Shown: positions 21,001-24,462 of the stretch, in pieces
Layout of the letters: each line of letters opens with the position of its first letter
Position numbering within the stretch: the first letter of the stretch is position 1
Source of the DNA: Candidatus Arcticimaribacter forsetii
GTDB lineage: Bacteria; Bacteroidota; Bacteroidia; Flavobacteriales; Flavobacteriaceae
Direction of reading: 5' to 3'
Assembly (NCBI RefSeq): GCF_910589745.1
Contig: NZ_OU342399.1
Location: 744,001 to 808,000 of the forward strand
DNA: 64,000 nucleotides
The notes under the pieces: model-generated
Told to the model about the DNA's origin: nothing
Databases searched by the model: none
What the model saw: the letters and a program-made list of their open reading frames with translations, nothing else
Position numbers and translations under genes: made by a program

Positions 21001-22644
21001 TTACAAGCTGATCGATATACTCTTAGCGTTAGAGAATATATACCTCCTTCTGCAACTAGTTCCTATACTGCTTGTGAAGAAATATTCTTCTTTGAGATAC
21101 AAGAGTACCTTCCAATAAGTTATGTTGGACAAACTATATTTGAAACAGATATTTGTACCGGTAGAGTTGAACTAATTGAAGGTTTTGCTTCCGGGGGAGT
21201 ACCGTTTATAATTAATGGATTGCCAACCTACCAATACGAATGGACATATACTTCAAATGATCCATTAGAACGTCCTGTTAAGTATTTTGGAGAATCCATT
21301 ACAAACGCACTTCCTGGTACTTATTGCGTTAAAATCACAGATAGTAATGGTTGTTTTTATGACTCCTGTGACACTAGTTCAGGCGCACAACCTCTAGATG
21401 TTATTGTAGAAGATGTAGTTACACCATTCACTGTTAATCCAAACTTAACGGATCGAGATGATCCGACCTTATTAGTTAAGTCGTTATCACCAGATTGCGA
21501 GAGTGGCGGTCAAGATGGAAGAATTGGAGTAACCATAACTGGTGGATTATTGCCCTACACTATTAATTGGTTTATTGAAGATCCTACCGCTGCAGTTTCA
21601 ACAGCTACTGGTTCATCATCTTACATTCCAGTGCCAAATTCTGAAAACAGAACTTCTTTAGATGGTCTGACTCCAGGTAATTATAAAATGGTAGTTACAT
21701 CAATTAACCCGAGAGGTGCAGTTTGTGCAGCTAGTAGTAGTATATCAGAGAATGATTATTTATACTACGAAGAAATAATTCAAGTTTCACCAAACCGTGA
21801 ACTATACATTATCGATGGACCTTTTGTTGACGAAGATCTTTGCTCAGGGCTTCAAGGAAGGGTAATAGTGGATGTGTTTGATAATAATAATGGAAACTTA
21901 AGTTTCTATTATAACGATATCCTAATACCTTCTGCAGATGTAGTTCGTGTAAACGATCGCTCTTGGTCTGTAGCTATTGTTAATGCAATTGATTCAGCTG
22001 ACTTTAAGATTGTAAATGAAGAAGGATGTTGGATAACAACCGAAATAAGTAGAGGAATTGGAGAACCAAACTTTGAGTACACCTCTCCTAATTTTGAAAT
22101 CTCCTCCAGTATATTAGCTAGAGAGGAAGTTACATTCTTAAATGCATCTACAGACCCATATGTAGTTTCGGAATGGATATTTGGAGATAATTCACCTAAT
22201 GTCTTAGTTCAGTCTTCAACTGCCAGTGTAACACCAGTACGTCACGCTTATGGGGTGTCTGGAACCTATTTTGCAACACTGCGTATTTACAATAGTATTG
22301 GTTGTTCGGAGGAGTCAACCCAGCCAATTGTTGTAGGAAGAGGGTACAATATTATGGTGCCAAATGTATTTACACCGAATAATGATTTAGTTAATGATAA
22401 CTTCCGACCATTATTTAGTGGATTTAGTAATATGACATTTACAGTTTATGACTACCGAGGTAACCTGATATATAATGAATTCGTAGAAGAAGCAGATTTA
22501 ACGAACCTGACTGGTCTTAGTATTTCAGGATGGGATGGAACGTTGGCTCCGGTTAGCCCTTATTATATTTTTACTGCTTCTGGAGTTCTTCTTGATGGAG
22601 AAACTGTAGTTGAGAAAAGTGGAACCTTTATTTTGATTAATTAA
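1..22644 (+). CDS. sprB-like: Giant SprB-like T9SS-exported surface adhesin (5' partial)
   Basis: The frame is open from base 1, so the start and signal peptide lie upstream; 7,547 residues are visible. Part A (to about 11.8 kb) is a chain of Ig-like modules of about 80-100 residues, each bounded by Cys (TICSGD near the start, NGVSC near the end); I count 18 with a YQWQ/YQWL/YEWL core. Part B (about 12.2-18.3 kb) has about 13 PKD-like modules (C-x-PI-x-x-I-x-Y ... GLPPG). Part C (18.4-22.0 kb) resembles SprB repeats (ITGGTPPYT). A PKD domain (EWIFGDNSP, about 22.1-22.3 kb) precedes a gliding-motility-associated C-terminal domain (NVFTPNNDLVND, SGWDGT) typical of T9SS type B cargo. SprB of Flavobacterium johnsoniae, the gliding adhesin, is about 6,500 residues with the same ending and a downstream sprF. 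Orthology to SprB, rather than to another giant adhesin, is inferred. The stop overlaps the sprF start by one base (TAATG). Confidence 0.9.
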   Translation, partial: TCSIISSSVQLTVVGGVVPSASFITSNPNDVICSDDSVLIDASTTVGGASYSYFINGLLQSGPTTSDTYTIPAGTLSDSDSVSVIAYSGLAGAGCTDTATRTLRVNSITGTTTLSGAQTICSGDTPSQLTGSSASSPISGTISYQWQSRTGTNSFTDISGATSTTFSPPALNVTTDFQRISTSIFNGVSCSVSSSIVRVTVEAAPSISLSGGSSAFCPGDTVVFTASGGVSYEYFVDGISQGATTTNDTQSITGLTNGQVVTVVGSNAQGCFATSTPISVTVTPMPSAAINSNATANTICSGDSAIFTASPAGAGYTYRFYIDGILQNLGVSTNTFDSSLATYTLLDSSVVSVFVENAASCVSSSSLTLRVLSTTGSNTISGTATICVGGDPEEFDSLSTPVAVAAGSVLSYQWQSRTNTGVFADIPGATSVRYDAPQLSATTAFRRIVYTSLNSVSCPDSSNIISGASNTVTITVDSTALPVVSFVSGVSNDVACAGDNLTFDASSTTGANSFEYFINNISQGPSSTATTLFVPAGTLADNSTVRVQATSTTASPCFSEFTITMRVNSFTGSNTVSNDQIVCENNMPTAFTSLSVPTPDISGAVVTYQWQSRTGSNPFTNIASTNSSTYSPPLLSTSTDFRRIVNSTFNGVTCTDISNSLSITVNPAPAASLVGTNTACIGDSVLFTASGGVSYEFFNNGLSLGATSTTNTISRSDLTNLDQITVQVIDLNGCSSISSPITMSITPKPSASISSGLTVDTMCSEDFPIFTAGPLVAGYTYNFYVNGNQQFTGVSGNVFDSELVSTTLTLTDNSLVAVEVINTNGCSDTATLTLRVNGLTGVNSISGVQTICSGGDPALITSAGVPSADIAGAVVSYQWQSKVGANPFSDIPGATSLNYDPSTLTTTTLYRRVAYATFNGVQCPGTADLGASNTVTVTVDSAAVPVINFTSGLSNDTLCAADSVTFDSTGTTGADSFEYFINGTSVGAAQASPTGLTYTPVAGSLNNSDQITVRAYSSSVTSCVAEQTITVTVLDFVGTNTVSNTQSICSGETPAQLTGTSLTASPSGTITYQWQSRVGTNTFVDISGANTQNYAPSALSTSTDFRRIVQNSFNSVVCEDVSNFVSITITPAPAASLVGTNTACVGDSVLFTASGGVSYEFFKNGTSLGATSTTNTISRSDLLNGDQITVQVIDLNGCSSISSPITMSITPKPSASISSGLTADTMCSEDFPIFTAGPLVAGYTYNFYVNGNQQFTGVSGNVFDSELVSTTLTLTDNSLVAVEVINTNGCSDTATLTLRVNGLTGANTITGSQTICSGGDPTILNSLSDPVADISGAVISYQWQSRNGSNPFSDIVGATSNEYDPSPLTSTTAFRRLVYSTFNGVQCPGSADLAASNTITVTVDSSAVPVISFTSGLPSNVLCQGESVTFDAAGTTGSATYEFFVNGVRVRSASASTSYTPVTGSLNDFDEIKVRANSSVGTSCFAEQSIIIRINEPLNANNITGSQTVCAGDIPALLTGTTVTGTPTISYQWQSRVGTDTFSDIAGATNITYQPSSLLQTTEFRRNVISTLNSVDCVVESTNTISVTVTPGPAPSAVLVSDQPSDTACAGEDFVFDASGSTGALSYEFFVDGVSAGAPSTTPTITLSLTDSQTVRVDAFPTAIGTGCASSQSISVRLNTIAGTNSIGAVQTICVGEDPLPFSSISVPSSSTGSLTYQWQSRTGTSTFSDITGATSLVYDPTSLSATTEFRRLAVSTLNGISCSEPSNVVTVTVDSSPTISGTLTSDQPSNTVCSGDPGMIVFTVNSAAASSTVFFINNSQVQSGTTQTYTASQSIFSNGDVVKTRLFNASGCYTEQTLIVSVNEVLPGSISGAQSVCSGTVPLMLSSVASGTINGTPITAPGTGNYQWQDSSDGIVWNDILTATSDSYTPTAASADTYYRRLTVGVLNGLSCSVPSNSFLVSVNLLPVSGLTADAGAITAPATMTSCINEQIDFIATGGVEYEFFVNGVSVQSRSSSATFSSSSLVDSDEVVVRAYDSTSVSACFEDSGIIDLTIEALPMASISSSASNDTFCTGDSLIFTAGSGGVVASYQFLVNGTSFQNSSTNIFDVSDYSLSITDRSEVEVIVTTPSGCSSNVSVILFENGISDFGTISSTTATVCINEIPDPIIGTTSTASGSISYQWQSSTDNITFNNISGAISSTYTPTSPLLVTTFYRRATESLLNSVLCEETTSSFRIAVSPLPIPDLQVTPGSLTAPATLTLCDVTDSAIFEANGGASYEFYVDGTVLQARSTINTFTATTSSTLLDNSTVFVRVFEDITGGCFADSSIITIDVTPQPTASLTSDKFAETFCTGEDIILSSTSSVAGSTYEFRVDGVNVSGAASTTPSFTLLAGTIANLQEASVIVTTPGGCSTTATLTFFENIIVAPARPTTASTTICSGDIPQALVGVTGSASGTITYQWLNSFDNANFNIIGGATSATYTPTSGITSTTYYLRRTISTLNGVVCFEDSPSVTVAVTVAPVAGISGTATSGTLTGSGTLVICPGELVNFSATGGASYEFTTGSGTVLRARSTSNTYSSTTLVNNDTVRVTVFDQVTGGCSSFSEVITIQDGAAPTITLTSDKPAETFCTGEDIILSSTSSVAGSTYEFRVEGVNVSGAASTTPSFTLLAGTIANLQEASVIVTTPGGCSTTATLTFFENIIVAPARPTTASTTICSGDIPQALVGVTGSASGTITYQWLNSFDNANFNIIGGATSATYTPTSGITSTTYYLRRTISTLNGVVCFEDSPSVTVAVTVAPVAGISGTATSGTLTGSGTLVICPGELVNFSATGGASYEFTTGSGTVLRARSTSNTYSSTTLVNNDTVRVTVFDQVTGGCSSFSEVITIQDGAAPTITLTSDKPAETFCTGEDIILSSTSSVAGSTYEFRVEGVNVSGAASTTPSFTLLAGTIANLQEASVIVTTPGGCSTTATLTFFENIIVAPARPTTASTTICSGDIPQALVGVTGSASGTITYQWLNSFDNANFNIIGGATSATYTPTSGITSTTYYLRRTISTLNGVVCFEDSPSVTVAVTVAPVAGISGTATSGTLTGSGTLVICPGELVNFSATGGASYEFTTGSGTVLRARSTSNTYSSTTLVNNDTVRVTVFDQVTGGCSSFSEVITIQDGAAPTITLTSDKFAETFCTGEDIILSSTSNIPGSTFTFYIEGILQSGPSTTSTYTVPYGSIEDLDVVSVQVTTPGGCSTTSSVTFFENAISSIGTITTATPTICSGDVSSRIIGSASVASGTITYEWLSSLDNVTYTAITGTNSTSFNPGTLTTTTFFKRKTISTLNGVQCEALSIAQRIEIVSVPTGGILANPGGIVGGSTLTICDGTEVEFTGSGGASYEFTVDGITQQVRSNQSTFTTSSLLNNERVAVIVYNQPTGVASCFSVSSDITIEVNPVPVVTLSSDVTGNTFCTGDSVTFTATTNITTATYNFFVGANSYQNGTSNTFTPVPTLITSLNNNDIIRVEVSTVGGTVCSSIASLTLIENIITTPGTIGTTTTTICSGETPGALNNTTVASGSGVITYQWESGLSTNTFNVIPGAISANYTPTALTQTTYFRRQAISTLNAAACQEESNIIEIVVTPPLVGGTINPSSESICSGDTPSILTVAGGSTGFAITYQWQNSTDGIFYSDITGATAQTFAPPVLNQTTYYKRLVYAAGGSPPASCIEESSVAVINIIDLDPGVIDPSVELDYCYGATPPTLTSSLTSGVPEDASSSVGVITYQWQMSTNNTMWTDIASATQNYYNPSSLIETTWYRRVAISTDGANSCDSPTASVRIGILPELNTGAVLSDQDICTIITPADLPNPIVLDSAESLSASVSYQWQISSDRANWTDILNQQAATLNFTVGGDGIVGTADDDSWLPTAPVSYYRAIITYVGDPQPVDQEQTTILLSNSLVAMTADDYSIAINGNEYTVTTTAASTIDSVGTSLANTISNNDSLVNATYNEDTNVITITPITAGNYNVASTSAGTGPSIAVLEPLSGSAINMKILVSGNNGTRAPNPNVASCQAYSDVVEINVSEQPILTQTAGPASRQDLCENDPITPITYMFGGSTDSIEIRNLDNGLTPVINGPGTVTAITGPPNGWWSITGAASSTFTISGNIEDTSVFTIVTLLDPASNCSEVQETYSIIVTPNAEQPNFIRMDVNEPGYEVLSSLMSSDPAITALTPTRWYNNTVCQDRLPAPTTPSTDFFTCYVDDAFNQQTNVYEWEVSPSGAGNMVDNNFQETTISINEIAALVNGENYTVTITTASGTITAYQTTSSAATQTGDLIGLDLANKINANPEVSAIYNNVTDQIIIEASAANTSFTADAAPLVTGQSVQLGVPFNGQITRSGTMNWDPAFSGRATISVRALGCGNNYSPWTSVEVDVIPQTVPAGSATLLTTPVVLDADICSGGTTGPIPDCQIDALTLPTQFFTGSDNALAVNDYASLEWRIINESPGVGATVASPGTIAQETGIVTWNIGWFGSFDLQVRPTSCDGAIGSWVSTTVNIGPTNEVPSIILESALPECPIPAVGFQTTLSSDQVVNWFVNSTVGLTNTTSYLNTNTLQLTPEANNNLILDFEPGYSGNVIITAEPASCPGDSATYIIQVPEPPALTLTSAVNSNFQVGATSVCAGSAITTITYDITGAADAVSVTGLPVGVIGSLEIIPQSTVLNISNTGTAFSANQLYSISINNNSYSYTTTAATNTFDTVGLGLANAINTGSTDFVASYVSPNLSIDVSSTGRRGDSYIIAPSTPVGNSVAISAPIVSVLQKILTISGTPITSEIPGVYDYVITTQAPAANCAVASTTGSIEIEEQASISITNGLADNTGSPICNGSSFGFGSQPLITFQLENASSLRVDPLTPLPNGLALALSASGTFNAYEIVGTVNESVVIPTIFTVNIISSGAICTDDSLQVIIQVNPSPDIIPRDATLVNQTECSGSAMEPIIFEVFNTQGFTTSLSTDTTLPNGVTGQMYQQRQISQFNVNFSVSAADTTAVSDTFTFNINNNVYTYVTPNTSTDIQLASELNTFLSAQLPTADYSVLYTAGSTSIQIQAVNPGIAFDIILSDSSALLEIEDVTVVTPPAYFEISGTPSVTLLSPNDYVYTVQTVGAFCSGSSSVSGTITVNPNSAVYVSGDINPTICDNGTITDIIYNAAGATGAAVVSPTTPSWITATFDNTVSPPQVIISTPNAPTQNVTVTTVYTYQVNLTGSTFGCTNTPAAIEGTITITPVDGIAHIITSGSETQDICVAGNPLAITPIEYQLSGGATGATVTGLPPGLTATVNTTSNTVLISGTATAIPSSTFTYNYQVVTTPANCASATANGAITVYSQPELTLVSTATSANQIGSDSVCDQTPIETIIYEYDSTPPFNTMVNFSWTGSNSLNGLGVTAAVSGTNQFVIQGTPNTLVTETTVYTYQIETVGSDCAPEIVLTGSIEINPIDTIILLGSSGPENQTVCVNDQDNALNALADNFMSIEYQLGGGATNVDIVGLPLGLGYSMTTSNTVIISGIVNASATPTLYNYIITTNGSCTPANANGSIEVLALPTLTLVSSSTSIDQTRTNAVCDGTPIETIVYEMGGGATRLDFSWIGSNTLDFSGLTKTASGTQYIISGTPSTGVTETTIYNYQITTDDSGCSPEIILTGSIEILPNQTISLISSSTTDNQIICVDDQASVGSSFTSNFTPIEYQLGGGATGATVSGLPPGIGFSITPSNTILITGTAAPAATSIASPTVIYTYTVDTFGDCNVTQAVGTIEVHSLPVMSLTTSASTANQTGLTDSVCVNTPIQEINYKFEGGATGVQFTWTSPGPLTGVTATNSGTNEFRIFGSPSVNITSNTTYEYQIVTIGSECSPEITLTGSIEVKPADLVVLTSAAGTDNQDICVGGQPASSDLVDIVYELQNGALSAIVTGLPPGIGYSINASRTLTISGSAQASASLSSTTITPYAYTLTTIGCSPFTMNGTISVIPPPEMILVAGDENQEPVCNNDPIISVDYVFNPEASGTPVVTWPDGQPNGVSESFSTFGGSLVPNMVSIQGTPNTTISATTIYRYEITYAGTCEPDVVVNGTVGVIPTPVIDSTYIIANDVTNVSCFEGNDGSIIIPDTTVAQFENRISGGLLSQSQIDEVSLTGTTTIGDIIEITVGGNTYSYTVRADVYLSPAPENFQVISNELSDIINNAVAPNESSATAVPFGSATSGGVRLTADIGGIGLNTSVNVVQTTSVSSSITTTQQNRALNYSYSWTGPNGFTSSNLSIFNLSAGDYYLTVDLNGCEETSDPITVTGPSEILIGINACGGTTGSFEATITGGTPPYTLILEDDNGIQIGPAVVSNGGRVYTGLTVGDDYVLEVTDSTCNLAVREAIEIPTQLSFNHWDLNNGVTNSYCSTAGSGNGSIELTRSNSGTFESAFSGGSNVFSYVWTSSSASTTIGVTPNIYDLAPDVYTLTITDLILGCSETRSFTVGGYPELELEGLLTGGLILNTSAVSSSTADYIYELSCNNDNDAAFTLNASGGNNSYVITSTVPAGSTVNNIGGSISIQDGVPGLYTFTLQDSGPNGLVCDVTKTVQVINPPAMYAVENIAQRLDPSCSGEFGQLEFTVLGGKANQGPYTITLNPGGSQLVASSSSAGDRIVLFENIDTTLISEIGSLVEIADNFGCVITASLSSSITFTITKNFEFEAQVTDLDCSVPTDGSVVFNQISTTDNITGADNLQIRVYSATSNVNIYKAWGSVAGTSNSFQLDPGTYLYDIFDGNSCPLVDQGQFTIGTIGNENPLDIASINVTQVGCENDVSIIELQIENIQPPLNINWYEYKLTTTSSGTGTATTNQTVVGWVPISRLDGNATVSNLPEGIYRAEVSDGRSDSECGATIVTRNIILQESSIQITNFRTVENSPALCDNYGSSFTSDALFSISENLNRNLSSSFEITLLSESGSVISNPSAWDLNNDGIIDPKPEGFIYRYPDLQADRYTLSVREYIPPSATSSYTACEEIFFFEIQEYLPISYVGQTIFETDICTGRVELIEGFASGGVPFIINGLPTYQYEWTYTSNDPLERPVKYFGESITNALPGTYCVKITDSNGCFYDSCDTSSGAQPLDVIVEDVVTPFTVNPNLTDRDDPTLLVKSLSPDCESGGQDGRIGVTITGGLLPYTINWFIEDPTAAVSTATGSSSYIPVPNSENRTSLDGLTPGNYKMVVTSINPRGAVCAASSSISENDYLYYEEIIQVSPNRELYIIDGPFVDEDLCSGLQGRVIVDVFDNNNGNLSFYYNDILIPSADVVRVNDRSWSVAIVNAIDSADFKIVNEEGCWITTEISRGIGEPNFEYTSPNFEISSSILAREEVTFLNASTDPYVVSEWIFGDNSPNVLVQSSTASVTPVRHAYGVSGTYFATLRIYNSIGCSEESTQPIVVGRGYNIMVPNVFTPNNDLVNDNFRPLFSGFSNMTFTVYDYRGNLIYNEFVEEADLTNLTGLSISGWDGTLAPVSPYYIFTASGVLLDGETVVEKSGTFILIN
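2003..2525 (+). repeat. Internal repeat, copy 1 (partner at 3395-3917)
   Basis: The segment recurs 1,392 bases downstream, in frame (464 codons). From 2179 to about 2525 I find a single substitution (GTA for GCA, Val/Ala). The 170 bases before that are similar but diverged. It encodes the end of one Ig-like module and the following module. Confidence 0.85.
3395..3917 (+). repeat. Internal repeat, copy 2 (partner at 2003-2525)
   Basis: Second copy of the direct repeat described at 2003-2525. The nearly identical part is about 3571-3917. The sharp change from diverged to near-identical at about 3571 looks like a recent gene-conversion tract rather than a whole recent duplication. Confidence 0.85.
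7027..7860 (+). repeat. 834-bp tandem repeat, unit 1
   Basis: First of three head-to-tail 834-bp (278-codon) units inside the giant adhesin gene. It differs from unit 2 at only about seven positions, all in its first 380 bases (for example AAATTTGC for AAACCAGC near 7040, GAT for GAA, ACG for ACA). Each unit encodes three Ig-like modules, beginning at FCTGED, ICSGDI and VICPGE. Confidence 0.95.
7861..8694 (+). repeat. 834-bp tandem repeat, unit 2
   Basis: Second unit, contiguous with unit 1. Read side by side it is identical to unit 3 over the full 834 bases, so the duplication or homogenisation is very recent. The reading frame is kept because 834 is divisible by three. Confidence 0.95.
8695..9528 (+). 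repeat. 834-bp tandem repeat, unit 3
   Basis: Third unit, apparently identical to unit 2. It is followed at 9529-9595 by a 67-base partial fourth unit that carries the AAATTTGC variant of unit 1 rather than the AAACCAGC variant of units 2 and 3. This is the pattern expected if units 2 and 3 were added by unequal crossing-over between an older flanking pair. Confidence 0.95.
9529..9595 (+). repeat. Partial fourth copy of the 834-bp unit
   Basis: These 67 bases match the start of unit 1, including the KFAE-encoding variant, and then diverge sharply into a related Ig-like module. Confidence 0.85.
11845..18795 (+). repeat. Five dispersed copies of an INGNEYTVT-type module within the adhesin
   Basis: Five segments share one pattern at about 11845-12120, 12833-13145, 14137-14415, 15058-15366 and 18490-18795. 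Each has a beta-hairpin with (I/V)NxNxYxYT, then a helix-like stretch with GLxLANxIN or similar, then a strand pair with (V/A)xYxxxxxxIxIxxxxxG. Examples are INGNEYTVTTTAAS, INNNSYSYTTTAA and VGGNTYSYTVRAD. The copies are far diverged from one another and sit between or inside the PKD-like modules. Similar strand-helix-strand modules occur, from memory, in phage tail and other large adhesin proteins. The grouping is a visual alignment only. Confidence 0.6.
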
Positions 22645-23663
22645 TGATCTGGAAAAAAGCTACATATTGTTTGTTAATAACATTCCTATTCATAGGTACT
22701 ACTCTAAGTGCCCAAGAAGAATACATTGTTAATCATTCTAAATTTATGCAAAAAACAAATCCAAGTTACTTTGGATTTAACAGCCTCAATAAAGTTGGAG
22801 TACTTTACAATTCAATGAAGTTAAATGAATACGATAAATTAGATACAAAATACTTTTTTGGAGCAATGACTTTTGCAGACCAAGGGTTTAGTCTAGGAGT
22901 TGATATTAATTCATTTAAAATTCAAACAACGGGGCTTACTTCAAACCTAGCAAATCTTACTTATATTTATAAACTTCAGTTTGATAATGATACATTCTTC
23001 TTACCTGCGGTAACCGTCGGTTTTGGTAGTTCTAGTGTAAATCCTGCAAATCTTATTTTTGAAGATCAGCTAAATACATCAACAGGTTTCATTAATTCTG
23101 AATCTATAGATCCTTTGGCACCTGTTATTAGTAATGTAAATTATTTCGATTTAGGCGCTTCTTTTATTTTACACACCGATAAATACATGGCTGGGCTTAC
23201 GTTTAAACATTTAAACAAACCCAATACGTCCTACAACAAAGAGGTGCCATTTGAAAAACCAATTCAAATTTCGCTTCAAGGTGCATATGAATTTGATTTA
23301 AATCCATACGAAAGAAGATTTTTACCCAGATATTCATATTTATACGCCTATGGGTCCTTTACTAAATATGGTGAGTCTTTATTAATTTATCTATCACAAG
23401 ATTTTCAATTAGGTGAATTCTCTATAGGATTAAGCCAGCAGGCAGCTTCATTAAATTCTTTTTCTTTAAATAACGTAGGTGTTTCTGTTGGTCTAGCTGT
23501 AGAGAATTTTGATTTTGGAGTTCTTTATAACTTCCCTTTTCAATCTCCAGGAATAGTTTACGCTCCTAGTATTTTCGAACTGTTTATTACATTCGACTTC
23601 AGTATTTATAGAAGAAATAAACGTGGACAGTATAATCGTTTACAAACGGATAATTACTACTAA
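22644..23663 (+). CDS. sprF: PorP/SprF family T9SS outer-membrane protein
   Basis: A 339-residue protein with a Sec signal peptide (about residues 1-23, ending TTLSAQ) followed by alternating strands typical of an outer-membrane barrel of the PorP/SprF family. It ends in VYAPSIFELFITFDFSIYRR and a short basic tail. In F. johnsoniae, SprF is needed to export SprB through the T9SS and type B cargo genes are usually followed by a PorP/SprF gene. The start overlaps the stop of the giant gene (TAATG), which implies translational coupling and a dedicated partnership. A role as cargo-specific shuttle or anchor in the outer membrane is inferred from the family. Confidence 0.92.
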   Translation: MIWKKATYCLLITFLFIGTTLSAQEEYIVNHSKFMQKTNPSYFGFNSLNKVGVLYNSMKLNEYDKLDTKYFFGAMTFADQGFSLGVDINSFKIQTTGLTSNLANLTYIYKLQFDNDTFFLPAVTVGFGSSSVNPANLIFEDQLNTSTGFINSESIDPLAPVISNVNYFDLGASFILHTDKYMAGLTFKHLNKPNTSYNKEVPFEKPIQISLQGAYEFDLNPYERRFLPRYSYLYAYGSFTKYGESLLIYLSQDFQLGEFSIGLSQQAASLNSFSLNNVGVSVGLAVENFDFGVLYNFPFQSPGIVYAPSIFELFITFDFSIYRRNKRGQYNRLQTDNYY

Positions 23664-23790
23664 ACCAGTTTTTCTTCATTAAATATCCCCTTTTTTTATA
23701 TTAAAATTTATATGTTAAAATATATAAATTAAGTTAGTTGCTAATACTTAATTCTTATATTTACATACCCAATTTTTAACATAACCTACT

Positions 23791-24462
23791 ATGAAGTCCC
23801 CTCAACTTCGGTGTCAACTTACTATATTTTGTTCATTGCTTTTATGGACAATCTCGTCTTATGGACAGATACTCACACTTCCCATTCTTTCTTCGTATTT
23901 TGGCTCAGGTCCAATAATATCAATTTGTGATTCTGAAACTTTTATTATCTCCTCAAAATGTCTATTGAATTTGACTCTAGCAGGTTCTTTGGTATTTAAT
24001 AGCGATGGAGAAATTGAATTATCCTGTGCCGATGATACCTCAAGTGAAATACAAGTGCGTATTACGGGTGGTTCTGGTGTTTACACCTACGCTTGGGAAA
24101 AAGATGGTAAAGCCATTACTAATAATACCAATATTATACAAAATATTTCTGCAGGTCAATTCAGTGTCACCGTTACTGATGTTCCTCCAGGAGGAATTGA
24201 TCCTAATAGTTTATGTCAAAAAACACAAATATTTACCGTTGTTGCCCCTCCATTACTTACACTTTCTCTAATAAGTCTTGGAGTATTGTTTGGTCTTTCA
24301 GTAGAAAATTTTGATTTTGGATTTCAATATAATATTCCATTGAGGCAAATCAATACTGTATTCGCTCCTAGTATTTTTGAATTTAATATTTCCTTTGATT
24401 TTAGTGTTTATAGAAGAAATAATAGAGGAGGATATAAACGATTGTCTATTGACAACTATTAG
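23791..24462 (+). CDS. Chimeric SprB-like/SprF-like protein, probable collapsed adhesin-sprF remnant
   Basis: A 223-residue open frame with a signal peptide (1-26, ending SSYGQ) and, at about 70-152, a SprB-type repeat (VRITGGSGVYTYAWEKDG ... FSVTVTD). From about residue 161 comes a tail that aligns with the last strands of the neighbouring SprF: I count 38 identities in 63 positions, including VENFDFG, APSIFEF and FDFS-Y-RRN. A barrel cannot form from this tail. The simplest reading is an in-frame deletion that removed most of a second sprB-sprF pair and joined the adhesin's 5' end to sprF's 3' end. About 60% identity to the neighbour argues against a recent copy of that gene. A TATATTTA box at 23756-23763 could drive it. 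It might instead be a functional small secreted protein. The last four bases overlap the convergent peptidase gene. Confidence 0.75.
   Translation: MKSPQLRCQLTIFCSLLLWTISSYGQILTLPILSSYFGSGPIISICDSETFIISSKCLLNLTLAGSLVFNSDGEIELSCADDTSSEIQVRITGGSGVYTYAWEKDGKAITNNTNIIQNISAGQFSVTVTDVPPGGIDPNSLCQKTQIFTVVAPPLLTLSLISLGVLFGLSVENFDFGFQYNIPLRQINTVFAPSIFEFNISFDFSVYRRNNRGGYKRLSIDNY

Noticed and set aside
23705..23730. AT-only inverted repeat (AATTTATAT/ATATAAATT) after sprF as a terminator.
   Set aside because: The stem has no GC pair and no T run follows; it could arise by chance in such AT-rich sequence.
23738..23763. TTG and TATATTTA as a promoter for the chimeric gene.
   Set aside because: The -7 box lacks the final G and the spacing is only 15 bases; mentioned in the gene entry but not listed as a feature.
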